Assembly (NCBI GenBank): GCA_050260355.1
Contig: JBLNBZ010000025.1
Location: 1 to 43,822 of the forward strand
Direction: 5' to 3'
DNA: 43,822 nt
Source of the DNA: CADEFX01 sp050260355
Lineage (GTDB): Bacteria; Pseudomonadota; Alphaproteobacteria; Rhizobiales; Hyphomicrobiaceae
Position numbers and translations under genes: made by a program. Positions 38,875 to 43,822 of this stretch are shown here, piece by piece; positions within the stretch are counted from its first letter, which is position 1, and each line of letters begins with the position of its first letter. The notes below the pieces were generated by a model. It was not told the origin of the DNA and did no database searches. It saw only the letters and a program-made list of their open reading frames with translations.

Positions 38875-40143
38875 ATGGACGCGAACGATGAGATCCGACC
38901 CAACGGCAGGCACGGCGGTCTTCAGCCGGAGCCCCTTCCTCGGACATCCATGCCCGGTACGGGCGTTGCGGCGCTGCTTTGGGCGCGCGGCCTGCGCGAC
39001 TTCGGCGACGGTCTGGTCGCGGTCCTGCTACCGGTCTATCTGACGGCGCTCGGGCTGTCGCCGCTGCGGGTCGGCGTGCTGGCGACGGCGGCATTGTTGG
39101 GCTCCGCGCTGCTGACCTTGGGCGTTGGGCTGATCGGCGGCCGCCGTGATCAGCGGCGCCTTCTGATCGCCGCAGCCTGCCTCATGGTCGCAACCGGCGT
39201 CGCCTTCGCCCTTATCAACGAGTATGCCGTGCTGCTTGTCGTTGCCTTCGCGGGCACGGCCAATCCGTCCGCGGGAAGCGTGAGCGTATTCGTGCCGCTG
39301 GAGCATGCGCTTCTCGCGCGCGAGGCCTCCGATCGGGACCGCACACGGCTGTTCGCGCGCTATGGCCTGATCGGAGCGCTGGCCAGTGCCTTCGGGGCGC
39401 TCGCTGCGGCGATGCCGGACTTCCTCGCCGAGGCCGGGCTCCCCCCGCTTGCCGCACTGAAGGCGATGTTCGTCCTCTACGCTGCGCTCGGCGTCGTGGG
39501 CGGCCTGATCTACACCCGCCTGCCCTCGCGGCCGCCGGCACAGCAAGCGCAGTCAGAGGCCGCGCTCGGGCCATCGCGGCACATCGTCTACAAGCTCGCG
39601 GCCCTGTTCAGCCTCGATGCCTTCGCCGGCGGCTTCGTGGTGCAGTCGCTGCTGGCGCTGTGGCTGTTCGAGCGGTTCGACATGTCGCTGTCGGCCGCGA
39701 GCCTGTTCTTCTTCTGGTCGGGCGTGCTGGCGGCGTTCTCCTTCCCGGTCGCGGCGTGGCTCGCCCGGCGCATCGGCCTCGTCAACACCATGGTGTACAC
39801 GCACGTGCCCTCGAGCATCTGCCTGATCCTGGCGGCCGTTGCGCCGGCGCTTCCGGTTGTGCTCGCGCTCCTGCTGTTGCGCGCGGCGCTGTCGCAGATG
39901 GATGTCCCGACTCGTTCCTCCTATGTGATGGCGGTGGTCACCGAGGCCGAACGTGCAGCGGCGGCTAGTTTCACCGCCGTGCCGCGTAGCCTTGCCGCGG
40001 CGGCGAGCCCGGCGCTCGCCGGCGCCCTCTTCTCGGCCTCGCTGCGCGCCTGGCCGCTGGTCATCTGCGGCGCGCTGAAGATCGTCTACGACGCGCTCCT
40101 TCTCATCCAGTTTCGCCATTTGAAGCCGCCCGAGGAGCGCTGA
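38875..40143 (+). CDS. MFS transporter (12-helix)
   Basis: A 422-residue major facilitator protein. About twelve membrane helices start at residue 32 (GVAALLWARGLRDFGDGLVA), and the helix 2-3 loop is GGRRDQRRLLIAAACL. The polar N-terminal 28 residues precede them. A cytoplasmic central loop (SRPPAQQAQSEAALGPSRH) divides the halves. The Asp/Arg-rich features are typical of drug- or metabolite-exporting members, but the substrate is unknown. ATG at 38875. Confidence 0.9.
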   Translation: MDANDEIRPNGRHGGLQPEPLPRTSMPGTGVAALLWARGLRDFGDGLVAVLLPVYLTALGLSPLRVGVLATAALLGSALLTLGVGLIGGRRDQRRLLIAAACLMVATGVAFALINEYAVLLVVAFAGTANPSAGSVSVFVPLEHALLAREASDRDRTRLFARYGLIGALASAFGALAAAMPDFLAEAGLPPLAALKAMFVLYAALGVVGGLIYTRLPSRPPAQQAQSEAALGPSRHIVYKLAALFSLDAFAGGFVVQSLLALWLFERFDMSLSAASLFFFWSGVLAAFSFPVAAWLARRIGLVNTMVYTHVPSSICLILAAVAPALPVVLALLLLRAALSQMDVPTRSSYVMAVVTEAERAAAASFTAVPRSLAAAASPALAGALFSASLRAWPLVICGALKIVYDALLLIQFRHLKPPEER

Positions 40144-40336
40144 AAGCAGCGGCTCGAGGCCTCGCGCGTCGCCATATCGCTCGCGCGGTCCGGCCGTTTG
40201 CCGCACCGCGGCACGCAATTGCGGTTGCCAGACGCGCGCACATCCTTCACCACTGGTCGGCAAACAGATCGAGGAAACGCCGCCAGGCGGCCTTGCGCTC
40301 GCAACGAACCGGGCCGGGCTGGTCCTGCCAAGGACG

Positions 40337-41857
40337 ATGCAAACAACCGCCGCCGATATCAGACTGTCTGGCATCAGCGCTCAGCAGTGGCTGATCCTGC
40401 TGATGGTGCCGCTCACCACGCTGCTGTTCGGGATGACCATCACGCTGGTGAACGTGGTGCTGCCGCAGATGCGGGGCACGTTCGCGGCTACGCCGGATCA
40501 GATCGCCTGGGTGGTCACCTCGAACCTGGTCGCCACCGCGGTGGCAACGCCCATGACCAGCTGGCTCGCCAACCGTCTCGGCTGGCGCAACCTGCTCTTC
40601 TTCGCCGTGCTCGGGTTCACGACCTCCTCGCTGCTGTGCGGGCTCGCCGGCAGCCTGGAAGCGCTGGTGCTGTATCGCGTCGGCCAGGGCCTGTTCGGCG
40701 CGCCGATCATGCCGATGGGACAGGCCGTGCTGCTTGCCACCTTTCCGCGCCACCTGCACCCGACGGTCATGATGCTCTGGGGCGCCGGCAGCGTGGCCGG
40801 TCCCGTGATCGGGCCTGTGCTCGGGAGCATGATCAGCGAGACGTATAGCTGGCGCGGCGCCTTCTTCATGATCGTGCCGCCGGGCGTGGCGGCCATGACG
40901 TGCGTCTGGTTCGCGCTCTCGAGCCACACCGAGCGCAAGCGTGCGCACTTCGACTGGACCGGGTTCATCGCACTGTCGGTGGCCGTGGCCGCGGCCCAGC
41001 TCATCATGGACCGCGGACAGCGGCTCGACTGGTTCGAGTCGATCGAGATCATCATCGAGGCGATCGTGGCGGTGGTCAGTCTGTGGATCTTCGTCGTGCA
41101 CAGCCTGACCTCCCGGCAGCCGTTCCTCGATCCGCGACTTCTGCTCGATCGCAATTTCGCGATCGGGCTCCTGCTGTCGCTCATCATGGGCATGCTGGCC
41201 TTCACGCCGATGGTCCTGTTCCCCATGCTGCTGCACGATCTGCGTGGCTATCCCGACAGCGAGGTCGGCGTGCTGCTGGCAGCCCGCGGCCTCGGCAACT
41301 GGTGCTCGTTCCTGATCGTGGTGCCGTTCACGCGCCGCAATCCGCGGCTGGCGGTGGCGTGCGGTCTCGCCGCCCAGGCCGTGGCCGGGCTCGCCATGGC
41401 GCGGCTCGACATCAACGTCACGAGCTTCGATGTGTTCTGGACCAACATGCTGCAAGGCTTCGGCTTCGGCCTCGCCTTCACGCCCATGACGGTGCTGGCA
41501 TTCGCAACCTTGCCGCCGGAGCGCATGACCGAAGGCACCGGCATCTTCCATCTGGTGCGCAGCTTCGGCTCGAGCGTTTTCATCTCGGCGTCGGTGGTGC
41601 TGCTGCTGCGCTCGGCCGCGGCCAACTACGCGGGACTGAACGAGTTCCTGTCGCCGTTCAACAAGACGCTGACCTATCCGACGGTTCTCGGGCTTTGGAA
41701 CATGTCGACCCCGAGTGGCCTGATGTCGCTGGCGGGTGAGGTGCAGCGCCAGGCGGCGATGATCGGATTCATCAACGCGTTCTACATGTTCGCGCTGGCC
41801 GCGGCCGTGGCCGTGCCGCTCGCCTGGCTGCAGCGCGATGTGCCGCGCGCGCGGTGA
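40337..41857 (+). CDS. DHA2 family MFS multidrug efflux permease (EmrB-like)
   Basis: A 506-residue, about 14-helix MFS exporter. Diagnostic regions are TITLVNVVLPQMRGTFAATP, WVVTSNLVATAVATPMTSWL, YRVGQGLFGAPIMPMGQAVL (motif C-like) and GPVIGPVLGSMISETYSWRG. DHA2 members work with an EmrA-type membrane-fusion partner; none is next to it here. 193 nt without a gene separates it from the other MFS gene, which has the same orientation. Confidence 0.92.
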   Translation: MQTTAADIRLSGISAQQWLILLMVPLTTLLFGMTITLVNVVLPQMRGTFAATPDQIAWVVTSNLVATAVATPMTSWLANRLGWRNLLFFAVLGFTTSSLLCGLAGSLEALVLYRVGQGLFGAPIMPMGQAVLLATFPRHLHPTVMMLWGAGSVAGPVIGPVLGSMISETYSWRGAFFMIVPPGVAAMTCVWFALSSHTERKRAHFDWTGFIALSVAVAAAQLIMDRGQRLDWFESIEIIIEAIVAVVSLWIFVVHSLTSRQPFLDPRLLLDRNFAIGLLLSLIMGMLAFTPMVLFPMLLHDLRGYPDSEVGVLLAARGLGNWCSFLIVVPFTRRNPRLAVACGLAAQAVAGLAMARLDINVTSFDVFWTNMLQGFGFGLAFTPMTVLAFATLPPERMTEGTGIFHLVRSFGSSVFISASVVLLLRSAAANYAGLNEFLSPFNKTLTYPTVLGLWNMSTPSGLMSLAGEVQRQAAMIGFINAFYMFALAAAVAVPLAWLQRDVPRAR

Positions 41858-41952
41858 GCACATCGGCTCCAGGACCGCGAGACCACACCCCTCGGGCTCA
41901 ATCGAGGATTGAGGATCGCGTGCGAATGGCGGACGCAGCTACTCCAGCTTAG

Positions 41953-42927
41953 CTACTCGAGCTTGATGTTGGCGGCCTTGATGATCTCCGCGTTGCGCTT
42001 GCTGTCCTCCTGGAGGAACTTGCCCACCTCCTCCGGCGATTGCAGCGGCACCACGACATTGATCTCCCGCATCTTGGCCTTCATGTCGTCGGTAGCGGCG
42101 ATCTCGACGATCTTTTTGTTGAGCTTGGTGATGATGTCCTTGGGCGTGCCTGCCGGCGCCAGGATCATGAACGCGATCGGGACATCGGAGTCCGGATAGC
42201 CGAGCTCGGTGAGCGTGGGCACGTCCGGAAAGTCCGGATGGCGGCTGCCGTAATTGATGTTGAGCAGGATCAGCTTGCCCGCCTTCACGTGCGGGAGCAC
42301 GTTGATCTCGTTCATCATCTGCACGTTGTTGGGAAGCAGGTCGTTGAGTGCGTCGGCGCTGCCGCGATAGGGCACATGCAGAATATCGATGCCGGCGCGA
42401 TACTTGAGCATCTCGATGCGCAGATGCGTGGACGTGGCAAGGCCAGCCGAGCCGTATGCGAGCTTCCCCGGGTTCTTCTTCGCATACGCAATCATCTCCT
42501 GGAACGTTTTCACGCCGACCGCGGGATGAATGACGAAGCCGCTCACGATGTCGCCGACGCGCGCGACGGGATCGAAGCTCTTGAACGTGTCGTAGGGCGC
42601 CTGCCGCAGGTTGGGTATCACGGTGACCGTCGCAGCGGGGTTCAGCAGGAAGGTGTAGCCGTCCGGCGGCGACTTGGCCGCAGCCTCCGTGCCGATCATG
42701 CCGCCGGCACCGCCGCGATTCTCGATGATGAACTGCTGACCGAAGGCTTGCGTCAGCTTATCGGCCCAGGGACGTCCGATCAGGTCGGTCGCTCCGCCGG
42801 GAGCATAGGGCAGGATGAACTTGACCGGCTTGTCGGGCCAGTTTTGCGCCTGCCCTGCCGCGCCGGCAAGTGGAATGACTGCGCAGGCAATGCTGGCTGC
42901 AAGCAGCAGAATGTTGCGGTGTCCCAT
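41953..42927 (-). CDS. Tripartite tricarboxylate transporter substrate-binding protein (TctC/Bug family)
   Basis: A 324-residue periplasmic binding protein. The signal peptide GHRNILLLAASIACAVIPLA ends near residue 28. The mature part begins QNWPDKPVKFILPYAPGGAT, the Bug-family first motif, and has ENRGGAGGMIGTEAAAKSPP, LAYGSAGLATSTHLRIEML and VPYRGSADALNDLL. It captures an organic acid for the TctAB permease. The ATG at 42927 has GGGAG 8 nt upstream; a TTG at 42948 is possible. It lies 75 nt downstream of the TctA gene. Confidence 0.95.
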   Translation of the reverse strand: MGHRNILLLAASIACAVIPLAGAAGQAQNWPDKPVKFILPYAPGGATDLIGRPWADKLTQAFGQQFIIENRGGAGGMIGTEAAAKSPPDGYTFLLNPAATVTVIPNLRQAPYDTFKSFDPVARVGDIVSGFVIHPAVGVKTFQEMIAYAKKNPGKLAYGSAGLATSTHLRIEMLKYRAGIDILHVPYRGSADALNDLLPNNVQMMNEINVLPHVKAGKLILLNINYGSRHPDFPDVPTLTELGYPDSDVPIAFMILAPAGTPKDIITKLNKKIVEIAATDDMKAKMREINVVVPLQSPEEVGKFLQEDSKRNAEIIKAANIKLE

Positions 42928-43002
42928 TGTCTCAGCTCCCTTTTTCAACGCTTCTTTTCACGTTTTTTTACATCACCTGCGGGCGTGCGCCCGCGGTGGC
43001 TC

Positions 43003-43822
43003 TCATTCCCGGAAGGCCACCTCGCGCACCTTGCGGACATTCGGCAACACGATGAACAGCAACAGCACGCAAGCAATCGAGAGAAACGCGAGCGACAGCG
43101 GTCTTTGGAAGAAAATGAACGGATCGCCGCGCGACAAGAGCATGGCGCGACGCATGTAGACCTCCATCATCGGCCCCAGCAGGAAGCCGAGCAGCAGCGG
43201 GGCCGGCTCGCAGTCGAGCTTCATCAGCACATAGCCGACGACGCCGAAGAAGCCGATGATCAGCACCTCGTTGGCCGAGTTGTTGAGGCTGTAGACGCCG
43301 ATGCAGCAGAAAAACAGGATGGCGATGGCGAGCAGCCGGTAGGGCACCAGCAGCATGCGCACCCAGATCCCGATCAACGGCAGGTTGAGCACGATCAGCA
43401 TCAGGTTGCCGAGCCACATGCTGACGATCATGCCCCAGAAGAGCCCCGGCTTCTGCTCCATCACCTGCGGGCCCGGGATGATGCCGTGGATCATCATGCC
43501 TCCGATCATCATGGCCATGACGGCATTCGACGGGATGCCGAGGGTCAGCATCGGGATGAAGGACGTCTGCGCGGCGGCATTGTTGGCGCTCTCGGGCGCA
43601 GCCACGCCCTCGATCATCCCGGTGCCGAACTTCTCCGGCGTGCGGGAAAGCTTCTTTTCCACCGTGTAGGCCGAGAAGGAAGCCAGCACCGCCCCGCCGC
43701 CCGGCAGGATGCCGAGCAATCCGCCGAGCGCAGTGCCACGCAAGATCGGCGCGATGCACTGCTTGATGTCCTCGCGCGTCGGCATGAGGCCGGAGATCTT
43801 CGTGCTGACGAGATCGCGCCGC
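43003..43822 (-). CDS. Tripartite tricarboxylate transporter permease TctA (partial)
   Basis: The C-terminal 272 residues of the large TctA membrane subunit; the gene continues beyond the right edge. Family landmarks are LGGLLGILPGGGAVLASFSA, PEKFGTGMIEGVAAPESANN, AAAQTSFIPMLTLGIPSNAV and GIIPGPQVME. At least six membrane helices follow. The internal Met at 43785 is not the start, because the frame stays open to the edge. No small TctB subunit lies between it and the TctC gene; it may lie upstream, outside the window. Confidence 0.94.
   Translation of the reverse strand, partial: RRDLVSTKISGLMPTREDIKQCIAPILRGTALGGLLGILPGGGAVLASFSAYTVEKKLSRTPEKFGTGMIEGVAAPESANNAAAQTSFIPMLTLGIPSNAVMAMMIGGMMIHGIIPGPQVMEQKPGLFWGMIVSMWLGNLMLIVLNLPLIGIWVRMLLVPYRLLAIAILFFCCIGVYSLNNSANEVLIIGFFGVVGYVLMKLDCEPAPLLLGFLLGPMMEVYMRRAMLLSRGDPFIFFQRPLSLAFLSIACVLLLFIVLPNVRKVREVAFRE

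Overview
The window is high-GC and gene-dense, and reads as chromosome of an alphaproteobacterium of the order Hyphomicrobiales (Rhizobiales). The evidence is the ccmI-ccmE-ccmF order, a FeuP/FeuQ-like two-component pair, the DUF1491 / DUF5330 / SufE / DUF6456 / DnaA-domain-IV neighbourhood, two full CtrA-type boxes (TTAA-N7-TTAAC), and a complete Rhodobacter-type gene transfer agent (GTA) head-tail cluster. I cannot name the genus. No rRNA, tRNA, CRISPR array, integrase or transposase was seen.

Layout. (1) 1-5273, minus strand: cytochrome c maturation genes ccmI-ccmE-ccmF (ccmF runs off the left edge), a glycine-zipper lipoprotein, a histidine kinase / response regulator pair, and a small secreted protein upstream of them that may be its periplasmic modulator. 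(2) 5388-23723, minus strand: a GTA cluster in canonical order. It holds small terminase, large terminase, portal, prohead protease, HK97 capsid, connector, head closure, tail terminator, tail tube, two tail assembly chaperones, a short tape measure, distal tail/hub proteins, an NlpC/P60 peptidase and the TIM-barrel host-specificity protein. A lysis gene follows, in which a TIGR02594 hydrolase, a GH108 muramidase and a holin-like membrane segment share one reading frame. A class A beta-lactamase gene sits inside the cluster on the opposite strand. (3) 23982-32957: a NodU/CmcH-type carbamoyltransferase, a secreted Arg-Gly repeat mini-protein, a YcgN cysteine-cluster protein, a PBP1A-type peptidoglycan synthase with a DUF1214/DUF1254 pair, a tiny conserved protein behind a CtrA box, an AbrB-type membrane protein and a damaged orphan antitoxin. 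(4) 32835-43822: a cystathionine gamma-synthase-family enzyme, the conserved DUF1491/DUF5330/SufE/DUF6456/DnaA-IV block, an enoyl-CoA hydratase, two MFS transporters, and a tripartite tricarboxylate transporter (TctC plus partial TctA).

Most unusual signals. (a) A family of inverted-repeat spacers built from GGTGAG / CTCACC units fills at least six junctions inside the GTA cluster, one with a perfect 21-bp stem, and was not seen elsewhere in the window. (b) The two tail-chaperone ORFs overlap at a correctly phased slippery heptamer, CCCTTTC, that would give a -1 frameshift fusion as in lambda G/GT; a TGATG restart at the stop is the competing explanation. (c) The endolysin ORF contains an in-frame ATG with an ideal Shine-Dalgarno that would make the holin-like segment on its own. 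(d) The beta-lactamase gene is inserted with a 1-nt gap between its stop and the facing chaperone stop. Together these suggest a GTA locus that keeps its full particle-building set, carries its own lysis function, and has an unusual spacer architecture that may tune expression of individual genes.
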